Below are positions 49,925-58,250 of a stretch of DNA of 64,000 bases, in pieces. Every line of letters begins with the position of its first letter. Within the stretch, counting starts at the first letter, position 1. The position numbers and the translations under genes were made by a program. This DNA comes from Actinomycetes bacterium (GTDB lineage: Bacteria > Actinomycetota > Acidimicrobiia > Acidimicrobiales > Ilumatobacteraceae). The stretch is taken from the NCBI GenBank assembly GCA_029782355.1, contig JAKOUY010000002.1:62001-126000 (forward strand). The letters are read 5' to 3'. The notes beneath the pieces are model-generated. The model had not been told where the DNA came from. It saw only the letters and a program-made list of their open reading frames with translations, and ran no database searches.

Positions 49925-51102
49925 GCGCCGCCGGCCTCGCCGAGGCACGGGCGCTCGACGCTGCGGATCCCCTGGCACGGTTCCGTGACCAGTTCGTCAT
50001 CGCCGATCAGACGGTGGCGTACCTCGACGGCAACTCGCTGGGGCGGGCCCCGAAGCGCACGGTCGCCCGCTTGCAGCACGTCGTCCATCACGAGTGGGCC
50101 GGACGGCTGATCCACAGCTGGACCGACGCCCGGACGGACTGGGTCGGCCTGCCCGTTCGGGTCGGTGACCGGCTGGCGCCGCTGATCGGTGCGGCGCCGG
50201 GCGAGGTGGTGGTGCACGACTCCACGACGGTCGACCTCTATCAGCTGGTCCACGCCGCGCTCGACCTGCGCGCCGGGCGGCAGGTCATCGCCGTCGACGC
50301 GGGTGAGTTCCCGACGGACCGGTACGTCATCGACGGGATCGCGGCGCGCACCGGTCACGAGGTGCGCGAGGGCTTCGACGACCTCGACGACGTCGCCGTG
50401 GCCGTGCGCTCGGTCGTCGACTACCGCTCCGCTGCCCGGGTCGACGTGCGCGCCGAGACGGCTCGCGCCCGGGATGCCGGGGCGCTGGTGATCTGGGATC
50501 TGTCCCACGCCGTCGGCTCGATCGAGCTCGACCTGCACGCCGCCGGCGCCCAACTGGCCGTCGGATGCACCTACAAGTACCTCAACGGCGGGCCGGGCTC
50601 GCCGGCGTTCACCTACGTCGCCGCCGACCTGCAGGCGTCGCTCCCTCAGCCGATCTGGGGCTGGTTCGCCCAGCGCCGGCAGTTCCGCATGGACACCGGG
50701 TTCGACCCGCACCCGGACATCCGCCGCGTCCTGCTGGGCACCCCCGCCGTGCTGTCCCTGTCGGCGGCCGACGAAGGCATCGCCCTGGTGGCCGAGGCGG
50801 GGATGGCCGCCATCGCCGCCAAGGGTTCGGCGCTCACCGGCTTCGCCCTGCGCCTGTGCGACCAGTACGGCCTGCACTCCTCGACCCCGAGCGACCCGGC
50901 CCGGCGCGGCGCCCACGTCGCCGTGCACCATCCGCGGGCCGCCGAGCTGGTTCCCGCGTTGGCCGAGCGCGGCGTGGTCACCGACCTGCGCATGCCCGAC
51001 ATCGTCCGCGTCGGGTGCTCGGCGCTGACGACGCGCTTCGTCGACGTGTGGCGCTGCCTGGACGTTCTCGCCGAGCTGACTGCGTCGTCCGGCGATGCCT
51101 GA
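49921..51102 (+). CDS. kynU: Kynureninase
   Basis: A 393-residue PLP enzyme cleaving kynurenine to anthranilate and alanine. VAYLDGNSLGRAPKRTV, WVGLPVRVGDRLAPLIGAAP, VIWDLSHAVGSIELDLHAAG and the PLP lysine in GCTYKYLNGGPGSPAF are diagnostic. It is coupled to the Ddn-like gene before it and overlaps the SDR gene after it by 8 bases. Other kynurenine-pathway genes (kynA, kynB) are not in the window. Confidence 0.94.
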   Translation: MSAAGLAEARALDAADPLARFRDQFVIADQTVAYLDGNSLGRAPKRTVARLQHVVHHEWAGRLIHSWTDARTDWVGLPVRVGDRLAPLIGAAPGEVVVHDSTTVDLYQLVHAALDLRAGRQVIAVDAGEFPTDRYVIDGIAARTGHEVREGFDDLDDVAVAVRSVVDYRSAARVDVRAETARARDAGALVIWDLSHAVGSIELDLHAAGAQLAVGCTYKYLNGGPGSPAFTYVAADLQASLPQPIWGWFAQRRQFRMDTGFDPHPDIRRVLLGTPAVLSLSAADEGIALVAEAGMAAIAAKGSALTGFALRLCDQYGLHSSTPSDPARRGAHVAVHHPRAAELVPALAERGVVTDLRMPDIVRVGCSALTTRFVDVWRCLDVLAELTASSGDA

Positions 51103-51886
51103 CGCCCGGTTGACCAAGCTGTCCCGGTCGATCGCCGGTCACACGGCCATCGTCACCGGCGCCGCCGCGGGAATCGGGCGGGCGACCGCGCACCTGCTGG
51201 CCGACGAAGGTTGCCGGGTCGTCGTTGCCGACCGCGAGCCAGGCGTCGAGCGGGTGGCGGAGGAGATCGGTCAGGTCCACGGCGCCGACCGGGCCATCGC
51301 CGTGGTCGCCGACATCGCCAGCCCCGGGTCACCCGCCGACCTCGTCGACGCCGCCGTCCGGGGAACCGGCCGCCTCGACATCGTGGTCAACAACGCCGGC
51401 ATCGGCCTCCCGACCGCCCTCACCCAGCCCGAGGCCGACTACGCCACAGGCTGGGAGCGAACGGTGGCCGTCAACCTCACCGCCCCCGCCCGGTTGGTGC
51501 GTGCCGCAGCCGTCCACCTGGCTCGCAGCCCCGCCGGTCGGGTGGTCAACGTGGCATCGTCCGAATCGGCGCTGGCGACCGCGGGGATCAGCGCCTACTC
51601 GGCCACCAAGGCCGGCCTGACCGGGATGACACGAAGCCTGGCCGTCGAGCTCGGCCCGCAGGGAACCACCGTCAACTGCATCTGCCCCGGCCCGATCGAC
51701 ACGGCGATGACCGCGCACATCCCCGCCGCCGACAAGGCCACCTACGCCCGCCGGCGCACCGCGCTGCGCCGCTACGGAACGCCCGAGGAGATCGCCCAGA
51801 TGATCGTCAGCCTGTGCCTCCCGGCGGCCGCCTTCACCACGGGTGCGACGCTGTTCGTCGATGGCGGCCTGACCATCCGCGGCTGA
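51095..51886 (+). CDS. Short-chain dehydrogenase/reductase
   Basis: A 263-residue SDR. The NAD(P)-binding motif is VTGAAAGIGRATA, the NNAG motif is present (IVVNNAGIGLP), and the catalytic Tyr/Lys are in YSATKAGLTGMT with Ser nearby (VNVASSES). The C-terminus has the usual TGATLFVDGG. An acid residue after the second strand (VADREPG) suggests NAD preference. It overlaps kynU by 8 bases. The substrate is unknown. Confidence 0.9.
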   Translation: MPDARLTKLSRSIAGHTAIVTGAAAGIGRATAHLLADEGCRVVVADREPGVERVAEEIGQVHGADRAIAVVADIASPGSPADLVDAAVRGTGRLDIVVNNAGIGLPTALTQPEADYATGWERTVAVNLTAPARLVRAAAVHLARSPAGRVVNVASSESALATAGISAYSATKAGLTGMTRSLAVELGPQGTTVNCICPGPIDTAMTAHIPAADKATYARRRTALRRYGTPEEIAQMIVSLCLPAAAFTTGATLFVDGGLTIRG

Positions 51887-51968
51887 GGTCGGTGCCCCGA
51901 CGTCGCCGCAGCCGGAGAACCTCGCCGGGCCAGTGATCCGGATCCGGGGCCGGCACGTAGGTCTGCCC

Positions 51969-52904
51969 ATGACCACGACTCGCGCCCGTCTCCTCGTTCT
52001 CGGCCTGGTTTCCCTGGCCACTGCCTCGCTGGCCGTCTCCGACGTCGGCGCCACGGGGAGGGTCACGTCCACCCCGCCGAGCACCCCGGCACCGCCGGCG
52101 GGCGGGCCGGTGACCCTGTCGGTCGGCTCCACCACACTCGGCGACGTCGTCGTCGACGGCACGCGCATGACGCTCTACGTGTTCACACCCGACCGCGCCG
52201 CCACGAGCACCTGCACCGGTGACTGCCTGAAGGCCTGGCCGGCGTTGGCCGGACCGGCCGCCGGGGCCAACGGCGTCGACTCGGCGGACCTCGGCACGAT
52301 CACCCGCCCGGACGACCAGTCCAAGCAGGTCACCTTCTACGGCTGGCCGATGTACACGTTCGCCGGCGACCAGGCTCCGGGCGACACCGCCGGGCAGGGC
52401 AAGGGCGGGAAGTGGTTCCTCGTCGACGGGCGCGGCATGCTGGTGACCGCCACCGAGCCACCGGCCACGCCGTCCACGGCCGCCGGGTCCGCCCCGATGA
52501 CCGCGTCGACCGAGGCGGCCGGGTCCGCTGGGACCTCCGCCGGCTCGGCCCCGGCCACGGTCAGCACGGTGCAGTTGGCCTCGACGCCGTTCGGCACGGT
52601 GGCCGTCGACGGCAACGGCCGCAGCCTGTACGCCTTCGTCCCCGACCTGCCGGCCACCAGCGTGTGCGTCGACAAGTGTGCCGCGGCGTGGCCTCCGCTG
52701 GTCGGCCAGCCTTCGGCCGGCGCCGGGATCGATCCCACGCTGGTCGGCACGATCATCCGTCCCGACGGGTCGACGCAGGTCACCTATCGCGGCTGGCCGC
52801 TGTACACCTTTGAGGGCGATGCCGCTGCCGGTGACGTCACCGGTCAGGGTGTCGGCGGCAAGTGGTACGTGCTCGACCCGAGTGGCGAGATGATCTCCGG
52901 CTGA
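51969..52904 (+). CDS. Secreted repeat protein (COG4315/PF03640, two copies)
   Basis: A 311-residue exported protein. After a signal peptide (RLLVLGLVSLATASLAVSDVGA) there are two copies of a roughly 100-residue domain. Copy one holds TLYVFTPDRAATSTCTGDCLKAWP, copy two SLYAFVPDLPATSVCVDKCAAAWP (residues shown in part), each followed by TFYGWPMYTFAGD or TYRGWPLYTFEGD. A Ser/Thr/Ala linker separates them. This family (Yx(FWY)xxD motif) occurs in many exported actinobacterial proteins with no known role; the Cys pair probably forms a disulfide. Convergent with the anti-sigma gene. Confidence 0.85.
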   Translation: MTTTRARLLVLGLVSLATASLAVSDVGATGRVTSTPPSTPAPPAGGPVTLSVGSTTLGDVVVDGTRMTLYVFTPDRAATSTCTGDCLKAWPALAGPAAGANGVDSADLGTITRPDDQSKQVTFYGWPMYTFAGDQAPGDTAGQGKGGKWFLVDGRGMLVTATEPPATPSTAAGSAPMTASTEAAGSAGTSAGSAPATVSTVQLASTPFGTVAVDGNGRSLYAFVPDLPATSVCVDKCAAAWPPLVGQPSAGAGIDPTLVGTIIRPDGSTQVTYRGWPLYTFEGDAAAGDVTGQGVGGKWYVLDPSGEMISG

Positions 52905-52914
52905 GCTCGTCGTT

Positions 52915-52957
52915 CACCGCCGCCGCCGAGCGCGCCCGTCGCTCGGCGGCGGCGGTG
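52915..52957. terminator. 18-bp perfect hairpin between convergent genes
   Basis: Bases 52915-52932 pair perfectly with 52940-52957 around a 7-base loop, midway between the secreted repeat gene and the anti-sigma gene. It can serve both strands. No T-tract. Confidence 0.7.
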
Positions 52958-52969
52958 TCGCGTTCGGGG

Positions 52970-53632
52970 TCAGTGGAACGTGGCTGCCGCCCAGGTGGCG
53001 CCGCTGGGGGCGATCAGCTCGATCGAGCGCGGATCGGATGTGGTCGGAAGGGTGACCGTCCAAGGCGTCGTCGTGCCGGGTGACCAGCTGCCCAGCTCGA
53101 CGGTGGTGCCGTCAGCCAGCCGGGTCCGGCACGAGTACCACGGGGCGGGCGCACCGGGCAGGACGTCGATCGACACGGTGGTCCGCCCCTCGCTGGACCG
53201 GAACGCTGCCGACCCGACGGTCCGGGCCGTCTTGGTCCGCAGATCGGCCGTCTGCGACCGGGCGGCCGTGGTCGGGCCGGCCGACCACTGCGGCTCGAGG
53301 CGATGCGGCGCGAGCGTGGCGACCGCGACTCCACCACCCACCGCCAGCACGGCGGCAACCGAGGCGGCGCGTCCCCAGCGCACGGCGCGTCCGGCGGGGA
53401 GCGCGGCGGTTGGCGGTGGGTCGAGCCGGCCCAGGACCCGATCGACGAATCCGGCAGGCGGATCGACCGGTGGGGTGATCGTCAGCACGTCGTCGGCGCC
53501 CGCCACCAGCTGGCGGAGCAACTCCGCGCAGCTCGGGCAGGAGTCGACGTGCTCGAGCACCGCCGACTGGCGGTCGGCTGCCAGATGGCCGAGGGCCAGA
53601 TCGACGAGGTCGCCCTCGGGATGATCGGTCAT
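52970..53632 (-). CDS. Anti-sigma factor (zinc-binding, membrane-anchored)
   Basis: A 220-residue protein. The N-terminal zf-HC2/ZAS motif HVDSCPSCAELLRQL (H-x3-C-x2-C) lies near residue 30 and binds the sigma factor. A single membrane segment (ASVAAVLAVGGGVAVATLA, about residues 87-105) separates it from an exported C-terminal domain of about 100 residues of beta type. ATG at 53630-53632 overlaps the sigma stop (ATGA), so the pair is coupled. The signal sensed is unknown. Confidence 0.85.
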   Translation of the reverse strand: MTDHPEGDLVDLALGHLAADRQSAVLEHVDSCPSCAELLRQLVAGADDVLTITPPVDPPAGFVDRVLGRLDPPPTAALPAGRAVRWGRAASVAAVLAVGGGVAVATLAPHRLEPQWSAGPTTAARSQTADLRTKTARTVGSAAFRSSEGRTTVSIDVLPGAPAPWYSCRTRLADGTTVELGSWSPGTTTPWTVTLPTTSDPRSIELIAPSGATWAAATFH

Positions 53633-54222
53633 CGTTCGGTGTCCTCCGTCCATGACGCCAGGTCGGTCCGCAGCCGGCGCAACCCCAGGCGAATCCGGCC
53701 CTTCACGGTGCCGAGCGCCAACCCGTCACGCTCGGCGATCTCCTCCCCGGTGCAGCCGCCGAGGACGGCGAGCACCACCGCCCGGGCCTGCTCGATCGGC
53801 AGGGCGCGCAACCGCTCCAGCACCGCGGCGGCGTCGGCGTTGGTGATCGCCGCGTCGGCGGTCCGGTCGCCGGCCAAGCCGTCACCTCGCATCGTTGCGT
53901 CGACCAGCCGGCCGAGGCGCTCGTCGTCCACCGGGTACAGGCGGCGGGCGCGCACGGCATCGATGGCGGCGTTGCGGGTGATGGTCAGCAACCAGTTGGC
54001 CACCGAGCCGCGGCGCCCGTCGTAGGTCGACGCCGCAGCCCACGCACGGGTGAAGGCCACTTGGGCGATGTCGTCCGCCAGCGAGCGTTGCCCGGTCACG
54101 TGGACCGCCAGGCCGAAGACCCGTCGCTCGAACCGGCGGACGAACGCGGCCGCGGCGTCGCCGTCGCGCATGGCCATGCCGGCGACCAGTGCATCGTCGG
54201 AGACCGAGTCGAGGCGCGCCAC
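53629..54222 (-). CDS. ECF-type sigma-70 family RNA polymerase sigma factor
   Basis: A protein of about 197 residues with region 2 (ADDIAQVAFTRAWAAASTYD, then WLLTITRNAAIDAVR) and region 4 (CTGEEIAERDGLALGTVKG, RIRLGLRRLR). Region 4 resembles the SigK/SigL-like group that pairs with ZAS anti-sigma factors. The start is uncertain: GTG at 54220-54222 is chosen because homologues start just before SDDALVAGMAMRDGDAAAAF; an open frame continues to 54327. It is followed by its anti-sigma factor. Confidence 0.87.
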   Translation of the reverse strand: MARLDSVSDDALVAGMAMRDGDAAAAFVRRFERRVFGLAVHVTGQRSLADDIAQVAFTRAWAAASTYDGRRGSVANWLLTITRNAAIDAVRARRLYPVDDERLGRLVDATMRGDGLAGDRTADAAITNADAAAVLERLRALPIEQARAVVLAVLGGCTGEEIAERDGLALGTVKGRIRLGLRRLRTDLASWTEDTER

Positions 54223-54311
54223 ACCCACAGCGTGGTGTACGGGCCAGTCGTCGTGCTGGATCACTCCCAACCGTCGGCGGAGCGGCCTCCGGCTCACCGC
54301 AGCACCGCCGG

Positions 54312-54317
54312 TACGCT
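54312..54317 (+). promoter_or_regulatory. -10 hexamer TACGCT of the tRNA gene
   Basis: TACGCT ends 11 bases before the first base of tRNA-Lys, giving a leader of about 5 bases. Confidence 0.4.
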
Positions 54318-54328
54318 TGCCGGTCACC

Positions 54329-54400
54329 GCCCCTCTAGCTCAATGGCAGAGCAGTGGACTTTTAATCCATTGGTTCAGGGTTCGAGCCCCTGGGGGGGCA
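54329..54400 (+). tRNA. tRNA-Lys (anticodon TTT)
   Basis: A 72-base cloverleaf: acceptor 5' GCCCCTC pairs with GGGGGGC near the 3' end, with one G-T; the D-arm contains AGCTCAATGGCAGAGC, the anticodon loop CTTTTAA reads TTT, and the T-arm has GGTTCGAGCCCC. The discriminator base is A and CCA is not encoded. It lies between the sigma gene and kdpE. Confidence 0.96.
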
Positions 54401-54440
54401 CCGGACAGGGCACGACGCGACGGCGATCATGTGCTGGCGC

Positions 54441-55121
54441 TCAGCCGCCGTGGTCGAAGCGGAACCCGACGCCGGCGTCGGTGATGAAGTATCTCGGCCG
54501 GGAAGGATCCGGTTCGAGCTTTCGGCGGATGTTGGCCATGTGAACTCTGAGCAAGCCCGAGTCCGCCTCCACGGTCGGGCCCCAGAGATGGGCGGCCATC
54601 TGCCGGTAGGTGACCAAGCGACCGGCCTGGGTGCACAGATGGGCGACGATGGAGAACTCGGTGGGGGTCAGGCGCACCTCGTCTTCACCGGCCACCACGC
54701 GGTGTCCGGCGATGTCGACGCGGAAATGGGCGGTGTCGATGGCGGCGGGCGTGGCCACGCCGCGCCGGCGGCGGAGCACGGCATTGATGCGCGCGACCAA
54801 CTCGCCCATGCCGAACGGCTTGGTGACGTAGTCGTCGGCGCCGGCGTCCAGCGCACGCACCTTGGAGCGCTCGTCGCCGCGGGCGGTGAGCACGATGACC
54901 GGCACTTCCGTCCAACCGCGCAGGCCCTCCAGCACCGTCAGGCCGTCGATGCCGGGCAGGCCGACGTCGAGCAACACCAGCTCGGGATGCTCGGCCGCTA
55001 CGGCAGTCAGCGCAGCCTCGCCACTGGTGGCCTCGACGGTCTCGAACCCGCGTACCGCCAGGTTCAGTGTCAACGCTCGGCGGATGGCCCGATCGTCATC
55101 GACCACCAGGATCAGTGTCAT
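54441..55121 (-). CDS. kdpE: Potassium-responsive response regulator KdpE
   Basis: A 226-residue OmpR-family regulator of the kdp operon. Receiver: ILVVDDDRAIRRAL, phospho-acceptor Asp52 in LVLLDVGLPGIDG, and DDYVTKPFGMGELVARI. The winged-helix DNA-binding domain has LTPTEFSIVAHLCTQAG and VTYRQMAAHLWGP. ATG overlaps the kdpD stop (ATGA). It is the last gene of the kdp cluster. Confidence 0.95.
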   Translation of the reverse strand: MTLILVVDDDRAIRRALTLNLAVRGFETVEATSGEAALTAVAAEHPELVLLDVGLPGIDGLTVLEGLRGWTEVPVIVLTARGDERSKVRALDAGADDYVTKPFGMGELVARINAVLRRRRGVATPAAIDTAHFRVDIAGHRVVAGEDEVRLTPTEFSIVAHLCTQAGRLVTYRQMAAHLWGPTVEADSGLLRVHMANIRRKLEPDPSRPRYFITDAGVGFRFDHGG

Positions 55122-57628
55122 ACCGGCATCGCCTCCGGCGCCGGCAGGATCATCGTGACCGTCAGCCCGCCGCCCGGCGTGTCACCGAGGACCAGCTGGC
55201 CGTTCATGGCCGTGATGAACCCCTGGCTGATCGACAGACCGAGGCCGACACCCGTGCTGCCCGGCGCATCCCCGAGCCGTTGGAAGGGTGCGACCACGCG
55301 CCCGCGGTCCGCCGGGTCGATGCCCGGCCCGTGGTCGCTCACCCGCAGCGCGACCCGTTCGTCGGCCAGCGACGACGACACGCTGACCGGCGTCCCCGCC
55401 GGGGCATAGCGGATGGCGTTGGCCGCGAGGTTGGCGACACAACGTTCCAAGAGCGCCGGATCCGCCCACACCACGTCGGCCTGGCGGTCCAGGCGCACCT
55501 CCACCGCGCCGGCAACAGGGCCGAGGCTGTCGATCGCCCGGCGGACCACTTCGGCCAGATCGACGGTTTCCAGGTGCACCGCCAACGCTCCGATCTGCAG
55601 CCGGCTGGCGTCGAGCAAGTTCTCCACCAGTCGGTTTAGCCGATCGGCTTCCTCGTCGACGGTGGTCAGCGCTTCGTGGAGTTGCTCGGAGGAAAACTGC
55701 ACGCCGGGCTCGAGCACGCCGGACACCATGGCCTTGATCGACGCCAGCGGCGTACGCAAGTCGTGGGACACGGCGCGCAGCAGTCCCGTGCGAACGGCAT
55801 CGACCTCGGCCAGCTCGGCCGCGCTGCGGGCCTGCTCGGCGAGGTTCCGGCTGTCCAGGGCGACACCCAGCTGCCCGGCGAATGTGGCCAGCAGGGCATG
55901 GGAACGCGGCGGGGGTGCCACGCCGAAGGTTTCCATCGTCACGGCCACCCCGGACGCGGTGACCGCCTGCGTGGTGAAGCTCGGCACCTCACCCAATTCG
56001 CCGACCTCGGCCACCACGGCCGGCGGCGCGCCGGTCAGCGAGGCTTCGCGCCGCAGGCGCACGCCGTCGACGCCCACCGTGGCGCGCACGTGGTCCAGCA
56101 ACGCGGGGATCGGATCGGGCTCGGCGGCCAAGCTGGTTGCCGAACGAGCCAGTGCCTCGGCTTCCAGGCGCGAGCGGCGCGCGTCGGCCGAGCGGCGGAT
56201 GACCACGTCCACCAGCAGCCCGACCGCCACGCCGACCACGACGAATACCGACAGCGCGACCACGTTCTCGGGATGGGCGATGGTCAACGTGCCGTACGGG
56301 GGGACGAAGAACCAGTTGGTGACCAGCGAGCTGGCCACCGCGGCCAGCACGGCGATCAACGTGCCGCCCACGGCCGCGACACCGATCACCAGGCACAGCT
56401 GGATGAGCAACAGCGTCGACAGGTTGGCTTGGCCGCGTAGGGGCATGAGCGCCCCGGTCAGCAACGGCAAGCCGACCACCAGGAGCAGCAACGCCCCCGA
56501 CATCCGCCTCCGATCGACACCGAACGTCGGGCGGATGGACGCTCCGTGCACCGTGTCCCGCTCCGACGCGATCACGTGGACGTCGATGTCACCCAGCAAT
56601 CGGGTCACTCGCGCCACCGTCGAACCGCGCATCAGCTCGGCCCAGCGTGACGGCCGCGACGAGCCCAGCACCACCTGGGTGGCCTTCTCCCGGCGGGCGA
56701 AACGTGCCAGCGTTTCGGCAGGATCGTCGCCCACCGCCTCGTAGCAGCGTCCACCCAACTCGGTCACCAACCGCCGCTGGCGCTCGAGCGCGGAATCGTC
56801 CCGCGCGGCCAGACCGTCGTCGGCGACGACGTGGACGCCGATCAGCTCACCACGGTTGCGCGCCGCCAGGCGTGCCGCCCGCCGCACGACCCGCTCGTCG
56901 TTGGCCATACCCGAGAGCGCTACGACGATGCGCTCGCGGGTCTCCCACGTGTCGGCGATGCCGTGCGTGACCAGATAGCCGGCCAGCGACTCCTCGACCC
57001 GGTCGGCCAGCCACAGCAGGGCCAGCTCGCGCAACGCGCCGAGGTTGCCGGGGCGGAAGTAGTTGGTCAGCGCGGCGTCGACCTTCTCGGCCGGATAGAT
57101 GTTGCCGTGCGCCATCCGCTTGCGGAGCGCTTCGGGCGACATGTCCACCAGCTCGATCTGATCGGCGCGCCGGACCATGGCATCGGGCACCGTCTCGCGC
57201 TGCTGCACACCGGTGATGCGGTACACGACGTCGTTGAGCGACTCGAGGTGCTGGATGTTGACCGTGGAGATGACGTCGATGCCGGCGTCCAGCAACGCTT
57301 CGACGTCCTGCCAGCGCTTCTCGTAGGTGCTGCCCGGGGCGTTGGTGTGGGCGTACTCGTCGACCAGCACGACTTTGGGCTGGCGGCGCAGGATGGCATC
57401 GAGATCCATCTCCTGCAACGTCGCACCGCGATACTGCACGGTGCGACGCGTGACCACCTCCAACTCGCCGATCTGCGCTGCGGTCTGCGACCGACCGTGG
57501 GTCTCGACGATGCCCACCACGACGTCAGCACCACGCGACCGCCGGCGGGCACCCTCGGACAACATGGCGTAGGTCTTGCCGACGCCCGGTGCGGCGCCGA
57601 GGTAGATACGCAGGCTGCCGCGTGCCAT
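55118..57628 (-). CDS. kdpD: Osmosensitive potassium sensor kinase KdpD
   Basis: An 836-residue kinase with the full KdpD layout. The N-terminal KdpD domain holds a Walker A (GAAPGVGKTYAML, about residue 13) and Walker B-like VVLVDEYAHTNAPG. A universal-stress-like domain follows (about 225-365; VALSGMANDERVVRRAARLA). Four membrane helices of DUF4118 occupy about 385-485. A GAF-like region precedes the HisKA motif VSHDLRTPLASIKAMV (about residue 620) and the ATPase domain (NLAANAIRYA, DHGPGIDP, GVGLGLSIS). It senses K+ and c-di-AMP or osmotic cues in known systems. Overlaps kdpE. Confidence 0.97.
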   Translation of the reverse strand: MARGSLRIYLGAAPGVGKTYAMLSEGARRRSRGADVVVGIVETHGRSQTAAQIGELEVVTRRTVQYRGATLQEMDLDAILRRQPKVVLVDEYAHTNAPGSTYEKRWQDVEALLDAGIDVISTVNIQHLESLNDVVYRITGVQQRETVPDAMVRRADQIELVDMSPEALRKRMAHGNIYPAEKVDAALTNYFRPGNLGALRELALLWLADRVEESLAGYLVTHGIADTWETRERIVVALSGMANDERVVRRAARLAARNRGELIGVHVVADDGLAARDDSALERQRRLVTELGGRCYEAVGDDPAETLARFARREKATQVVLGSSRPSRWAELMRGSTVARVTRLLGDIDVHVIASERDTVHGASIRPTFGVDRRRMSGALLLLVVGLPLLTGALMPLRGQANLSTLLLIQLCLVIGVAAVGGTLIAVLAAVASSLVTNWFFVPPYGTLTIAHPENVVALSVFVVVGVAVGLLVDVVIRRSADARRSRLEAEALARSATSLAAEPDPIPALLDHVRATVGVDGVRLRREASLTGAPPAVVAEVGELGEVPSFTTQAVTASGVAVTMETFGVAPPPRSHALLATFAGQLGVALDSRNLAEQARSAAELAEVDAVRTGLLRAVSHDLRTPLASIKAMVSGVLEPGVQFSSEQLHEALTTVDEEADRLNRLVENLLDASRLQIGALAVHLETVDLAEVVRRAIDSLGPVAGAVEVRLDRQADVVWADPALLERCVANLAANAIRYAPAGTPVSVSSSLADERVALRVSDHGPGIDPADRGRVVAPFQRLGDAPGSTGVGLGLSISQGFITAMNGQLVLGDTPGGGLTVTMILPAPEAMPV

Positions 57629-57646
57629 CGCGTCAGTCTCCCAGAG

Positions 57647-58237
57647 TCACTGGTTCGACCTGAGTGCGTCGAGGGCCAGGTTGAGCCGCAGCACGTTGAC
57701 GCCCGGCTCGCCGAGGACCCCGAGCATCCGCCCGTCGACGTGGTGAGCGATCAGCGCCATGACCTGGTCGACGGGCAGTCCCCGCGCCGTCGCGACGCGA
57801 CCAGCCTGGAGTCGGGCGTTAGCGACGGAGATGTGCGGGTCGAGGCCGGAACCCGAGGCGGTGACGGCGTCCACGGGCACCAGCTGGGTGGCCGGCAATC
57901 CGTTCTCGGCGCGGTACGCGGTCACCCGTTGGCGGACGGCAGCCGCCAGTTCGTCACTGGTCGGACCGAGGTTCGACGCCCCGCTGACCTGCGCGATGGG
58001 CGTATCGGTCAGGGCCGACGGGCGGCCATGGAAGTAGCCCGGTGCAGTGAACGTCTGACCAAGCAACTCGCTGCCCACCAGCGCCCCGTTGCGCCGGACG
58101 AGTGATCCATTGGCCCGGTAGTGGAAGGCCGTCTGACCGATGGCGGTGACCACGAGGGGGTAGACCACACCGCAGATCGCGGTCAGTGCCACGAACACCA
58201 GCAGAGCGGGTCGCAGTTGGCGGACGAAGGCACGCAT
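57647..58237 (-). CDS. kdpC: Potassium-transporting ATPase subunit KdpC
   Basis: A 196-residue single-pass membrane protein. One N-terminal helix ([21 protein letters not shown]) is followed by the extracytoplasmic domain with [40 protein letters not shown] and [11 protein letters not shown]. It stabilises the KdpFABC complex. ATG at 58235-58237 has GGAG upstream; the open frame to 58285 overlaps kdpB. Confidence 0.95.
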   Translation of the reverse strand: MRAFVRQLRPALLVFVALTAICGVVYPLVVTAIGQTAFHYRANGSLVRRNGALVGSELLGQTFTAPGYFHGRPSALTDTPIAQVSGASNLGPTSDELAAAVRQRVTAYRAENGLPATQLVPVDAVTASGSGLDPHISVANARLQAGRVATARGLPVDQVMALIAHHVDGRMLGVLGEPGVNVLRLNLALDALRSNQ

Positions 58238-58250
58238 CAGATCGCTCCGT

